Of a stretch of DNA of 64,000 nt, positions 36,096 to 46,300 are shown one piece after another. The notes under the pieces were generated by a model. The model did not search any database and was not told the DNA's origin. It saw only the letters and a program-made list of their open reading frames with translations. The position numbers and the translations under genes were made by a program. Numbering within the stretch: the stretch's first letter is position 1; the number at the start of each line of letters is the position of its first letter. This stretch comes from Bacillota bacterium. GTDB taxonomy: Bacteria; Bacillota; Clostridia; Clostridiales; Clostridiaceae. Location: NCBI GenBank assembly GCA_021781745.1, contig JAJXWH010000003.1:62001-126000 (forward strand), read 5' to 3'.

Positions 36096-36482
36096 CTACA
36101 CCTCCTCTTTTATTAAAGTTATATATTCTCTACGTCTTTTAGTTCCAAACGTTTCATCTAAACTTAAAATTACACTTTCCAAGCTTTTTTCAAAAGTTTT
36201 TAATAAAACTTGCGCTTGTTCTAATTCTTCTAGATTAAAATCTACAAGATCTAGTTTTAAGTATCCATCACCAATTTCATATGTTGAATTTAGCTTTAAC
36301 ACCTCATCCAAACCAATAAGCACGCTTTGAGAAAGCACCGAGACAGAGTTACAAACCATGTCAAATGTTTCACCTACTAATGCGACATCATTACGAAAAT
36401 CGCGGTCAGCTGGCAATGCGTGATTATCTATTATAAAACTAACAATATTACCTTTGTGTTGATTAATTTTTACTTTAATCAT
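36096..36482 (-). CDS. prp: ribosomal-processing cysteine protease Prp, with enlarged active-site loop
   Basis: A 128-residue protease between L21 and L27, the fixed position of Prp, which cleaves the L27 extension. The catalytic pair should be His21 (NHA) and Cys44 ([10 protein letters not shown]). In Prp proteins I remember, these two are about 12 residues apart; here they are 23 apart, with the extra [22 protein letters not shown] loop between. Reading frame and ribosome site are intact. Function by context and motif is firm; the loop is unusual. Confidence 0.88.
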   Translation of the reverse strand: MIKVKINQHKGNIVSFIIDNHALPADRDFRNDVALVGETFDMVCNSVSVLSQSVLIGLDEVLKLNSTYEIGDGYLKLDLVDFNLEELEQAQVLLKTFEKSLESVILSLDETFGTKRRREYITLIKEEV

Positions 36483-36486
36483 AATA

Positions 36487-36798
36487 TTAAGCTTCGATTT
36501 TTTCGATTACTAGCTTAGTGTAAGGTTGTCTGTGTCCATTCTTTCTTCTATAGTCCTTTTTAGACTTATACTTGAAAACCACAACTTTCTTTGCCTTACC
36601 TTGTGCTGCAACCTTAGCTACAACTTTAGCTCCTTCAACCACTGGTGCACCAACTTTGATACCTGCGTCAGTTCCTACAGCTAAAACTTCGTTTAATTCT
36701 ACTGTTGAGTCAACATCAGCGTTAAGTTTTTCAACGTATATTACGTCTCCTTCTTGAACTCTGTATTGCTTTCCTCCTGTTGCTAATACTGCGTACAT
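36487..36798 (-). CDS. rplU: 50S ribosomal protein L21
   Basis: A 103-residue ribosomal protein: [18 protein letters not shown] at the start, [20 protein letters not shown] near the end. First gene of the L21-Prp-L27 operon; Prp starts 4 nt after it. Confidence 0.98.
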   Translation of the reverse strand: MYAVLATGGKQYRVQEGDVIYVEKLNADVDSTVELNEVLAVGTDAGIKVGAPVVEGAKVVAKVAAQGKAKKVVVFKYKSKKDYRRKNGHRQPYTKLVIEKIEA

Positions 36799-36809
36799 TA
36801 AAACACCTC

Positions 36810-36900
36810 CTCATAACGGTCTCGCCACTTTTGGTACAAAGATTTAACTTTGTTTTATATTAAAACCTTACGTGCGCGGTCTACAAAAGCCAGTTTACCA
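36810..36900 (-). promoter_or_regulatory. putative L21 leader RNA
   Basis: The leader upstream of rplU contains GC-rich blocks (GGCTTTTGTAGACCGCGCAC and AGTGGCGAGACCG) that can pair in part, in the position where Firmicutes carry the L21 autoregulatory leader. I assign it by position and composition only. Confidence 0.45.
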
Positions 36901-36950
36901 CATTTTTTCTCTCATGTAAAGAAAAAATAAAAAATTAATTCTTAATCATT

Positions 36951-38399
36951 TCAGCATTTCTCTATAACTGTTACTTTATAATCTTTCAAATTATCCTTCT
37001 GAGCTTGAAATATTAATGGCTCAATTTTATAGCCTTCAATATTATCCACATAATTTAAATATATTTCTTTATCTAATGCATCTATTTCTTTTATAAAATC
37101 AAAGATATTATCTTTAATTTTGTCTTTATAAACACTATCCACTTCAATATGAAAGCAATTTATTGAGTTTTCTTCCTGCATTCTTATTATCTCGTTCTTT
37201 ATAAGTCCTTCAATGTAAGATAACTTTAAAATTATTCCGCGTCCCTTACATAAAGTACATTCTTCTTCCATATACTCATATATACTTTTTCCTTGTCTCT
37301 TTCTTGCAATCTGAACTAAATCCAGTTGAGTAAATGGGAATATTTTTATATTACCCTTATCTTGTTTTAAACTTTCCTTAAGGGCATCCATTATAATATC
37401 CTTCTGAGTTTTATCTCTCATGTCTATAAAGTCTATAACTATAATTCCACTTAAATTTCTCAGTCTAATTTGTTTTCCAATTTCTTTCGCTGCTTCCAGG
37501 TTAGTCTCTAAAATTGTCTTGTTAAAACTTCTTTCTTTAATATTCTTTCCGCTATTAACATCAATTACATGCATGGCTTCTGTTCTATCAATTATTATAT
37601 ATCCGCCACAAGGCAAATTGACTTTATTATGCCGTAATTTTAATAATTCTTTTTCTATTCCATAGAAATCAAAAAGTTTCCTATAGCCTTCATATTTTTC
37701 TACTTTAATATTTCCCTCATCTTTAATAAATCTAACTACTTTTTCATAATCCATCTCATTATCAACATAAATTTTTATAGCTTCTTCACCAAAAGAATTC
37801 ATTAAAAGTTTTGATAAGGTTAAATCTTCTCCATACAGCTTCTTTAAGCCCAAGGAATGTTTCATTTTTCTATCTATATCTTGAAACACATCATAAAGCT
37901 TAGCAATTTCCTTCTTGAGAACATCTATATCTACATTAGCACCTTCTGTTCTCACAGTTACACCTGCATCTTTTAAGGGTTCAATATTAGCTAAAATTTG
38001 ATTTTTCTTTTCTTTATCTTCTATTCTTTTTGAGAATCCTATCCCTTCTTCATAACAATTTAATACAACATATTTCCCGGGAATTGATACTTTAGCACTT
38101 AATTTAGCTCCTTTATCATTAAGAGGCTCTTTTATGACCTCTACAAGTATGTCATCACCTTTCTTAACTCCCTTAGCTTTTAATTCATCGCTATAATACA
38201 TGTAACCTTCTTTATCTAACCCTAACTCCACAAATATAGAATTTATCGCTGGAAGTATATTTTTAATTCTTCCTTTGTAAATCTCACCAATTATCGGCTC
38301 ATCTTTATTTTCTTCTACAATGCTTTCTATCAATTCTCTATTTGATTTAACAGCTATTCTTAGAATCTTTTCTCTTCTCTCAATAAAAATCTCTTTCAT
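36951..38399 (-). CDS. rng: ribonuclease G/E family protein
   Basis: A 482-residue endoribonuclease. N-terminal S1 domain (about 35-115: GEIYKGRIKNILPAINSIFV), RNase H-like and DNase I-like catalytic parts with IIIDRTEAMHVIDVNSG and IIVIDFIDM (metal-binding Asp residues), and the Zn-link CTLCKGRG. It lacks the long degradosome tail of RNase E. The start was set at the ATG at 38399 (AGGATG upstream); the frame is open for 11 more codons. Confidence 0.95.
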   Translation of the reverse strand: MKEIFIERREKILRIAVKSNRELIESIVEENKDEPIIGEIYKGRIKNILPAINSIFVELGLDKEGYMYYSDELKAKGVKKGDDILVEVIKEPLNDKGAKLSAKVSIPGKYVVLNCYEEGIGFSKRIEDKEKKNQILANIEPLKDAGVTVRTEGANVDIDVLKKEIAKLYDVFQDIDRKMKHSLGLKKLYGEDLTLSKLLMNSFGEEAIKIYVDNEMDYEKVVRFIKDEGNIKVEKYEGYRKLFDFYGIEKELLKLRHNKVNLPCGGYIIIDRTEAMHVIDVNSGKNIKERSFNKTILETNLEAAKEIGKQIRLRNLSGIIVIDFIDMRDKTQKDIIMDALKESLKQDKGNIKIFPFTQLDLVQIARKRQGKSIYEYMEEECTLCKGRGIILKLSYIEGLIKNEIIRMQEENSINCFHIEVDSVYKDKIKDNIFDFIKEIDALDKEIYLNYVDNIEGYKIEPLIFQAQKDNLKDYKVTVIEKC

Positions 38400-38421
38400 T
38401 TTATAACACATCCTAGTCAAT

Positions 38422-38495
38422 GCATAATTCACAGTTAATTATACAAAATTACGAATTAAAATCCGTAATTATGAACTAATTACTGTGAATTGTGC
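38422..38495. repeat. nested 74-bp inverted repeat upstream of rng
   Basis: Outer arms GCATAATTCACAGTTAATTA (38422-38441) and TAATTACTGTGAATTGTGC (38477-38495) pair; an inner stem ATTACG / CGTAAT (38448-38453, 38464-38469) sits in the loop. It resembles small palindromic repeats scattered in clostridial genomes. It lies in the rng leader, 22 bp from the start codon. Confidence 0.6.
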
Positions 38496-38648
38496 TTTAT
38501 ATATTAAATTATCTCACTCGATATTTATACTTAATAAAATGGCTATGTTTTAATATAGTGTTGAAATATAGCCTAAAAAATTATAGATTGGATTGTCCGC
38601 TTATAATTCTCAATAATAGAATATTATAAACTTGTCAATAATCTTATT

Positions 38649-39341
38649 TTATAATTCTATTATTTTTCCATTATCGAAATAATAGATATTTTCCATCTTA
38701 TATCCATATTTTCCATTCTGTTTTTTTATATGAGGCTCAAAAGTAAAGCAATTAACCTCCCTAAGTTTCATTTTATTGCTTTTTTCAATATATTTTCTAT
38801 TTTCTTTATGTAATTCAATAGAATGTCCTAAATTTTTAGCAAAATCTAAATTTTCGTACCCTAATTGGAGTATCTTTTCATTCATTATGCAATACAGTTC
38901 TTCAAATGTCATAGATTCATTAACTATTTCTGCTAAATATTTATGCAATTGTACTTCAATGTTTAATCCTTGCCCAAGTTCTGAATTAGAATCAAAACTT
39001 TCTCTAATTACTTTTCTGTCCTGTACAACAATAGTACGAGCATAATCACCCCAAAAACCATCTTTTTCAGGACTTAAATCAATAGTAATAATATCATTTT
39101 CTTTTATTGCTAAATCAGACGCCTTATATTCTTTACCTGAAATTGATATAGTTGTTCTTTCACCTACGAATACAAATGCGCCTATATTATAATACCAAAA
39201 CTTATTTATACCATTTTCTTTTAATAATGATTCGCCTAATTCTACAATCTCATATTCTTTCATACCAACTTCTATTTTATTGGATATTTCAGTCATTACA
39301 GTTTTTGCAATTTGTTGTACCTCTTTATTTCTTATTAACAT
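38649..39341 (-). CDS. M24 family metallopeptidase, transposon passenger
   Basis: A 230-residue pita-bread-fold protein of the methionine/Xaa-Pro aminopeptidase superfamily. Predicted metal ligands: Asp in TIDLSPEKDGFWGDYART (two Asp), His in NLGHSIELH, Glu in FTFEPHI, and Glu in MENIYYF, so the site appears complete. No N-terminal creatinase domain, so it is the short form. It lies inside the IS1595 element between the transposase and the left end. GAGGTTGTG precedes the ATG. An AT-rich inverted repeat (about 38611-38664) covers its stop codon and could end the transcript. Its role in transposition or in the host is unknown. Confidence 0.88.
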   Translation of the reverse strand: MLIRNKEVQQIAKTVMTEISNKIEVGMKEYEIVELGESLLKENGINKFWYYNIGAFVFVGERTTISISGKEYKASDLAIKENDIITIDLSPEKDGFWGDYARTIVVQDRKVIRESFDSNSELGQGLNIEVQLHKYLAEIVNESMTFEELYCIMNEKILQLGYENLDFAKNLGHSIELHKENRKYIEKSNKMKLREVNCFTFEPHIKKQNGKYGYKMENIYYFDNGKIIEL

Positions 39342-39442
39342 TTCACAACCTCATTTTATTCATAATTTACTACCGCTCATTAGAGTATAGTTTAGTATTA
39401 TATTGTACTTATTATAACATGATTTACAAAATATATCATACG

Positions 39443-40468
39443 TTATACATATAATGGTTCTCTATTTTTTAAGTCTTTTACTTTGATATATGAATGTGTC
39501 ACATTACTTTGAACCATAAAGTTCTTAGCCTTTATTATTTCTTTATCTGTATCAAATATTTGAAGCCATTTGAACCACTTGATATAGTTACTAATGTATT
39601 TCGTTGCAACACCATTAAACCTATTCATCCACTTCTTTAAATTGCTATGAAGAGCATTAATATGTTGAATGTGATATAATCCTTCTCTATGTTTACCTCT
39701 TTTTATACGTTTGTGTTCTAATGATAAATCATTTGCAAATTGCATATAACTTTTATGACTATCAGTACAAAGTATAGAATCTTGTCCTATATGCCCATCA
39801 TATAATTCTTCTAATTCCTTAGAGGTAATTCTACCTTTACATGCTAATTCCATGATTAAATTACCTTGTCTATCAATAGCAGTAGCAATGCAGACTTGTT
39901 CCTTTGAGATACCCCTTTTCTTAACTTGTTTGCCTCTTTTACGAGATTGTCTGGGCATATTAGAAGGTTTTGTACCTTTAAAACTTTCAGCAAAGAAAAC
40001 TTCATCTGCTTCAACGACACCATCAACATAACCCTTACCTAAAAATGTGCTTATGCAATCAAGAATTTTATGTCTCCAAAAGAAACTTGTTGCTACGTTG
40101 ATTTCTACAATTTTAGCACTTTTCCTAATAGAGTATCCATTAACCATGCACTTAGCGTATTTAAACCACTTATCCAATGTTTTTTTACTTCTGTAGGTTG
40201 CAGAATTAGTGAAGTCAGTAAAAGTTTTCTTACAAGATTTGCAGATATATCTTTGTTTACCATTATATTTACCATTTCTTGATATAGTTTCAGAGCCACA
40301 AAGAGGGCATACTTTTCCCTTAGAAAATCTAAATTCTTTAACTTTTTCTTCTACTTGGCTTACTTGCGAATTTAAGACAAGAATTTCTTCTAAAGTTGAT
40401 AGTATTTGTTCTTTTTGATGTAATGATAACTTTTCAATATCATTTAATATAGACTTCACATTTGGCAT
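39443..40468 (-). CDS. IS1595-family (ISXO2-like) transposase
   Basis: A 341-residue transposase. The N-terminal zinc ribbon (about 54-80) has CPLCGSETISRNG and CKSC. The catalytic core has first Asp in GVVEADEVFFAES and second Asp in ILCTDSHKSY; the third catalytic region is near HIQHINALHSNLKKWM, as in ISXO2 proteins. Full length and without lesions, so probably active. It faces the right end of the element; an AGGAGG-like site stands ahead of the ATG. Confidence 0.95.
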   Translation of the reverse strand: MPNVKSILNDIEKLSLHQKEQILSTLEEILVLNSQVSQVEEKVKEFRFSKGKVCPLCGSETISRNGKYNGKQRYICKSCKKTFTDFTNSATYRSKKTLDKWFKYAKCMVNGYSIRKSAKIVEINVATSFFWRHKILDCISTFLGKGYVDGVVEADEVFFAESFKGTKPSNMPRQSRKRGKQVKKRGISKEQVCIATAIDRQGNLIMELACKGRITSKELEELYDGHIGQDSILCTDSHKSYMQFANDLSLEHKRIKRGKHREGLYHIQHINALHSNLKKWMNRFNGVATKYISNYIKWFKWLQIFDTDKEIIKAKNFMVQSNVTHSYIKVKDLKNREPLYV

Positions 40469-40565
40469 AAGACAACCTCCTAAACACTTATTCTATCTAT
40501 ATTATAACCTATTTCTCTAATAAATATCCATTTTCAACATTGATTTAAAACATAGCCAATAAAAT

Positions 40566-41285
40566 TTATATACATTTGTACAGTGGAACAAGTTTATTGT
40601 TCTTGTAAAAGTACATTTCTTCTCTTTTTATATTAACAAATGAATCCAAAAGTGCATTTGAAGTTTTTTCTTGAATATAACTAACGAGTAAATCTGCGCT
40701 TAAATGCTCTCTACTTCCTGTGTTAATTACTGCATTAAGAATTAAAAATTCATCCTTAATCCAAAAACTAAATTCCTTAACTAAAGGCCTTATATTGATT
40801 TCTCTTTCACCTTTTTTACTTTTCTTTATTGTATTCCACTCACTAATTTCTAAAAGTTTATTGACTTCCTCTTCTAAATTTGAAACCTCGGAATACTTAA
40901 TTTTTATAGTATATCTTGCTGCATCAATCAGCGCCATAGCTTGTGGTACCTTCTTTTCTCCTATAGTATAAGGAATTGCAAGTGCACTTATATATTTTAT
41001 ACCACTTGGTGAAGTTTTATTTAATTTATCCACAATTTCCTTTTCATCCATTTCAGTTGTTAACACCATATCCATATATTCACCACTTGAATATACTCCA
41101 ACTGATAAAGGCTGAGCTATCGATGTATTCATGTGTGGATTAAAGCCTTGAGAATATTCTATAGGAAGTTCTGCTCTTCTAATATTTTTTTGAATAGTTT
41201 TAAGAACATCTAAATGAGATATAAACTTAATATTTTCCTCTTTAGTAAATTTAGTTAGGTAACGCAATTTCAAAACACTCCCCAT
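40566..41285 (-). CDS. DUF2344 (TIGR03936) protein
   Basis: A 239-residue protein with the family signature KFISHLDVLKTIQKNIRRAELPIEYSQGFNPH. It always travels with the radical SAM gene just upstream, whose last 35 bases it overlaps in this reading. Function unknown; the pair is thought to act on RNA or ribosomes because of its fixed context. The start is unresolved: ATG at 41285 lacks a ribosome site, while TTG at 41273 or 41267 follows GGGGAGTG. The transposon begins 8 bp after its stop codon. Confidence 0.88.
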   Translation of the reverse strand: MGSVLKLRYLTKFTKEENIKFISHLDVLKTIQKNIRRAELPIEYSQGFNPHMNTSIAQPLSVGVYSSGEYMDMVLTTEMDEKEIVDKLNKTSPSGIKYISALAIPYTIGEKKVPQAMALIDAARYTIKIKYSEVSNLEEEVNKLLEISEWNTIKKSKKGEREINIRPLVKEFSFWIKDEFLILNAVINTGSREHLSADLLVSYIQEKTSNALLDSFVNIKREEMYFYKNNKLVPLYKCI

Positions 41286-43101
41286 TCTTAAAGTTTACAT
41301 TAAATCCACATCCTGTACATCCTTCTCTACAGTTTTGTGTTAGCTCCGCATTTTTAGCTTTTTCATTTTCTATTTCTAAATATTTTCTATTTACTCCAAT
41401 ATCAATGAAATCCCATGGTAACACTTCATCATAAGCTCTTTCCCTATAAGCATAGAAGTCTACAGTTAAATTACATTCTTTCATCGCTTCCATCCATATA
41501 TCAAACTTAAAGTGTTGATCCCATCCATCAAATCTAGCACCTTTTTCAAAAGCTTTAATTAATACATCACATAATCTTCTATCCCCTCTTGCAAATACAG
41601 ATTCCATTACAGAGGTTTTTTGTTCATGATAATTATAAACTATACATTTAGATTTAATTGAAGATTTAACAGCTTTAATTTTTTCAGTGACGTCTTCAAA
41701 TCTCGCCATCGGTGCCCATTGGAATGGTGTGAATGGCTTAGGTACAAGTATTGATGTACTTACTGTGAGTCTTAACCCTTTATTATTATTTACCTTATTA
41801 GGCACTTGCTTATATCTATATACAATTTTTTCTGCAAGACTTCCAATTCCTTTGCAGTCTTCTAATTCTTCATAAGGAAGGCCAATCATAAAATAAAGCT
41901 TAAGAGTCTTCCAGCCTGCTTCAAAAGCACTAGTTGCAGCTTCAAGGATTCTTTCTTCAGTTAACCCCTTATTTATTATATCCCTCATTCTTTGAGATCC
42001 TGCTTCCGGAGCAAAAGTTAAGCCTGTTTTTCTTACTTTTTGAATATCCTTAAGTAAGTCAACCGAAAAAGCATCTACTCTAATTGATGGAAGAGCCACT
42101 CCAACTCTGTTCTCCTGATGCTCTTCCATTAAATCTTCTATTAGTCCTTTAATATCCGAATAATCACAAGTACTTAATGATGAAAGGGAAATTTCCTCAT
42201 AGCCTGTATTTTTAACTAATTCTCTAGCTAGATTTTTTAAATCTTCTCTAGTTTTTTCTCTAATAGGTCTATAAATCATACCAGCTTGGCAAAATCTACA
42301 ACCATTTGTACATCCTCTAAATAATTCTAACACAATTCTATCATGAACAATTTCTGAATATGGAACTATTATACTTGTTGGAAAATCTACTTTAGTATAA
42401 TCATTTATTATTCTCTTTCTTACAGTCTTAGGTACATCATCATATTTTGGTTTAAATTCTTTAATTGTATTATCTTCATTATAAATAACGTCATATAATG
42501 AAGGTACGTATATACCTTGAATTTTAGATATTTCTCTTAAGAATTCCTTCTTATTGCCCTTATACTTTTTATAAACATCTAAAACATCGTTCATCATTTC
42601 TTCGCCTTCACCAATTTCAAAGAAATCAACAATGTCATATAACGGTTCTGGATTATATGCACAAGGACCTCCAGCCATTACTATAGGTTCATCTTCTCCT
42701 CTTTCTGATGCTCTTATAGTGATTCCTGCCATATCCAGCATATTTAAAATATTTGTGTAACTCATTTCATATTGAAGAGTAAAGCCCAAAATATCAAACT
42801 CTTTTAGAGAATCCTTTGTCTCTAATGTAAAAAGTGGAATATCATTTTTTCTAAGCTGCTCTTCCATGTCTGGCCATGGTGCAAATGATCTTTCACAATA
42901 TGTATCGCTTCTTTGATTTATAGTATGATAAAGTATTCTGCTTCCTAAATGAGACATTCCCACCTCATAAACGTCTGGAAAACAGAATGCAAATCTTATG
43001 TCAACTTCCTTTGGATTCTTAACAATCTCATTTAATTCTCCACCAGTATATCTACTTGGTTTTTCAACTTTAAATAAGATATCATCTGAAATTTTATTCA
43101 T
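41251..43101 (-). CDS. radical SAM protein, TIGR03960 family
   Basis: A 616-residue Fe-S enzyme. The N-terminal B12-binding-like domain (about 20-200) includes FPDVYEVGMSHLG and MAGGPCAYNPEPL. The radical SAM core contains ELFRGCTNGCRFCQAG (CxxxCxxC), and a C-terminal region ends with a Cys-rich CREGCTGCGFN segment. The substrate is not known to me. Conserved neighbour of DUF2344, rng and L21 in clostridia. Confidence 0.93.
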   Translation of the reverse strand: MNKISDDILFKVEKPSRYTGGELNEIVKNPKEVDIRFAFCFPDVYEVGMSHLGSRILYHTINQRSDTYCERSFAPWPDMEEQLRKNDIPLFTLETKDSLKEFDILGFTLQYEMSYTNILNMLDMAGITIRASERGEDEPIVMAGGPCAYNPEPLYDIVDFFEIGEGEEMMNDVLDVYKKYKGNKKEFLREISKIQGIYVPSLYDVIYNEDNTIKEFKPKYDDVPKTVRKRIINDYTKVDFPTSIIVPYSEIVHDRIVLELFRGCTNGCRFCQAGMIYRPIREKTREDLKNLARELVKNTGYEEISLSSLSTCDYSDIKGLIEDLMEEHQENRVGVALPSIRVDAFSVDLLKDIQKVRKTGLTFAPEAGSQRMRDIINKGLTEERILEAATSAFEAGWKTLKLYFMIGLPYEELEDCKGIGSLAEKIVYRYKQVPNKVNNNKGLRLTVSTSILVPKPFTPFQWAPMARFEDVTEKIKAVKSSIKSKCIVYNYHEQKTSVMESVFARGDRRLCDVLIKAFEKGARFDGWDQHFKFDIWMEAMKECNLTVDFYAYRERAYDEVLPWDFIDIGVNRKYLEIENEKAKNAELTQNCREGCTGCGFNVNFKNGECFEIALPN

Positions 43102-43123
43102 TAATAAATTTCCTCCTTAAAGT

Positions 43124-43170
43124 ACACTTTCTTAGGTGGCAGCTTGCCGAAACCAAGCACACCTAAGTGT
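43124..43170 (-). promoter_or_regulatory. structured leader hairpin ahead of the radical SAM gene
   Basis: Arms ACACT / AGTGT, CTTAGGTG (43131-43138) / CACCTAAG (43160-43167) and GCTTG / CAAGC form a long, GC-richer stem-loop about 6 nt upstream of the AAGGAGG site. No T run follows, so it is not a simple terminator. The rest of 43171-43393 has no convincing gene. Confidence 0.5.
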
Positions 43171-43393
43171 AGTTAATTTAACTAAAAACTCAATACTAGA
43201 TAATGATTTTTTTAACTTTAGCCTTATGCATAAATAAAAGAAGTATAAACAATATATACTGCTATACTCCTTATTTACTCTCCCTATTCTAACACAATTA
43301 ATTATTATTGGGAATATTCTTGTTATTATCAATAATACCCACTAGCGCCATTCCTAAACATAATCAATAGTATCAATTTCTCTTTAACTACTT

Positions 43394-46300
43394 TTAGTGA
43401 TTAGAATAATCCTTGCTATATCTCAAATCTATTGCCCATAATATAATAGATAAGCCCACATTAATACCAAATACAAAGCCAAATACTCCGTAAAGACGCA
43501 ACTTCTTAAAAAAATCACCTGCAAAGGAATTAAATAAAATATCAATTTCTCTTGGATTAAGTAAATCAATTTGCTTATTACTAATATTTTTCAAATCAAT
43601 TTCCTGCAGCACTGGAACAACATAATGATTAATTGAATTTAATCCTGTTCGTATTGCTTTATCTATTAAATAGTCTTTTGTATCATCTGAAATGAAATCA
43701 AAATCAGCTTCAATTGCATTTTCAATTACTTTTTCAAGTAATATTAAATTCTTTTCATTAAATTCTATATCTTCAAAGGCACATCTAATAATTTTTTCAA
43801 CATCTCTGTTTAATATCTTTTCATCAGTAATTTGCTCAATTTTTAATTTTGAAAGTGTACTATTGTAAAAGCTGCTTAAGAATATAGATATATGTTCTTT
43901 TGTTTCTCCGCTAGAGGTTATTACACCTAATATATTCTTTATAGTATCCCTAATTTCTTCTAAAGTATTGTTCTTAAAAATTTCCGAATTATGAGAATTA
44001 AATAACGGTAAAATTATATTTTCATCTAAAAATTCTCCTATCATTTTAAACAAAGTGTCTTTATTTAAATCTATATTATTATAGATCTCTTCTTCTATAG
44101 TAATTATTTCTTTATTAAACCTATTATAAACTAAATTCAAATCTCCCAAATTACATAATTCAAGATACTCAGTAAGCGGAGCTGAAATTAATGAATCTAA
44201 AATCAGATCACTAGCTTTGTAAATATGCTCTTTAAAACTAATACTTTCACCTAATTTATCAAATAAATTATCAATTAACATTGTAGTATTAATTTCTCTA
44301 GAGTCAATTTTTAAATCATTAACTTTAATAGGATATATACATTCATTTAATGTAATCTCTGCACTACTTATAATCCTTTCTTTTTCATTCTTAAGCATTT
44401 CTGGCAGCTTTTCATGCAATATAATTGATGCTACTTTATTGGCTATATCATCTCCGCCAAAGGTTGCATATGCTATTTTTTCAAAGAAATTAAGTTCACC
44501 TTTAATAGTTTCTTGGACATCTAACGCTATTACATACTCATTATCTTTTAAATAGGCTACCAACTTATTGCTGGCATAAGTGACTAAAGAATTTAAATTT
44601 TTATCAATAATTGCTTTAATATTTCCCTTAAACATTGAACCAATATTATTATTTTCATTAAGTTCGTTATGTAAAAATTGATTTAATAAATCATTACAAT
44701 ATATTTTAAAGTCATTAAAAACATATGTATAAGCTTTTTCTTTTATATTATTTTTAATTTTTTCAGATAGGTCATTATCCAAAATCTCTTTAACTGTTTT
44801 TTGTATTATTGAATTGTAATGTCCGCTATAATTATCAACAATAGGTCTTATAATATCTTTATTTCTGGTGCTAACAACCTTTTCTTCAATCAATTTGTTG
44901 CTTGAATCCTTGATATATTTTTTTACTTCATTACATACCGCTTCTGGTAAAGTATCATTAAGTTTATAATTAGCCGAAAGCTTATCTTGAACTATCGCAG
45001 CCAAATAATTTTCAGTATTGTTAATACTGCCAAGTAACTTTGAACTTATATTTAAAACATTATCTTTTTTTATAAAAGAATTAAGCTGCTTATCTCCTAT
45101 TTTTCTTGAAATACCCTTCGATAAATTCGCATTTATACTGAAGTACTTTAAAATTTTCTTATAAGCATTTCTAGCCAAATCTTTTTTCTTATTTCTAGCA
45201 AAGTCAACTATAATTTGATAATTATTATTTGTGGCTAATGCTATCAAAAGTGATTTCCCTTTATTTTTATGAGAATTAAAACTTTTATTTATTTCTTCCT
45301 TATTTAACAATTCCTCATCAATTAATTTAGCCATTCCAACTGCAAATTGATTTTTATGGGCAGGTATATATCCTAATGCAAATTTCTTAAAGAATGGAAT
45401 CTTAGCTACAATTTTATTTTCTTTATATGGGTGAAAAATCATCCACAATGCTACTACATTAGTAATATAACCAATAAACGCCATAATTCCACATGACATT
45501 ATTACATCGAAAGCATTACTTGGAAAACCATAACGCCCAATAGCATTTTGGAAAATTAATTGATATATTACTCCCACTATTGTTCCAAGTACAGCTCCAA
45601 AAACAGAGAGAGGCTTAAGTTGGTTGCCCATAAACTCTTGAACAATATCACAAATCTCATCTTCATTATATTTACTCAAATTATTTTTAGCGAACTTTTT
45701 AATATTTCCATTTAATAAGTTAGGCAGCTTAGAAATCAACATTGGATAACCTTCATTTATAAGAATATGTGATAGTTGCTTCTTATTTAAATACGCTGTA
45801 ATTATATCTTTAACTTCAAGTTCTTTATATTTATCCACAACTTCTTTATAAAATCCTATTGAATTATCCACAATAAATTCTGATATATCCATTTTATAGT
45901 TTTCTATCACATAAGCTATATTTATATTTTTAACCTTTGAAACTAAGATATCTTTTAACTTTTCAGTGCATATAGTCTTATTTTTTTCTAGTAACTTACT
46001 AGTTAGTTTTGCAAACTTATTAGAAAAACTAGAAACATTGTTATAATTAAATATCTCGGATATCTTTTTGTTAAATAGTTCACCGCTTTTTGCATTTATA
46101 AAATCTTGAGCTACACTATTAAGCTTATCACCCAGCTCTTCTTTATTCTTAAAAATATTTTCATATAAAAGTGGTTTTAATTTAGTATGAAATAATTTTA
46201 CAAAATCAAGCTTGATAATATCACGAATTTTCTTTGAAAATTCATGCTTTACTATAGCCCCTAAAATACTCTTTCCGTGTAATTCAAATTGTTTGTTTAT

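Larger units (their letters stand above)
38541..40557. mobile_element. complete IS1595-family transposon with passenger gene
   Basis: The left end GGCTATGTTTTAA-N5-TGTTGAAA (38541-38566) and the inverted right end (40532-40557) match at 22 of 26 positions. The element is flanked by the perfect 8-bp direct repeat AATAAAAT (38533-38540 and 40558-40565), the target duplication. Length is 2,017 bp. It carries the transposase gene and, behind it in the same direction, an M24 peptidase gene. It is inserted between rng and the DUF2344 gene and so splits a conserved series. Confidence 0.93.

Noticed and set aside
38649..39341. M24 peptidase as an ordinary chromosomal gene next to a simple IS
   Set aside because: The left terminal repeat and the 8-bp duplication lie beyond this gene, so it is inside the transposed unit.
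43132..43332. 66-codon frame upstream of the radical SAM gene
   Set aside because: Its 3' part is the structured leader hairpin, the composition is not protein-like and no ribosome site precedes it.
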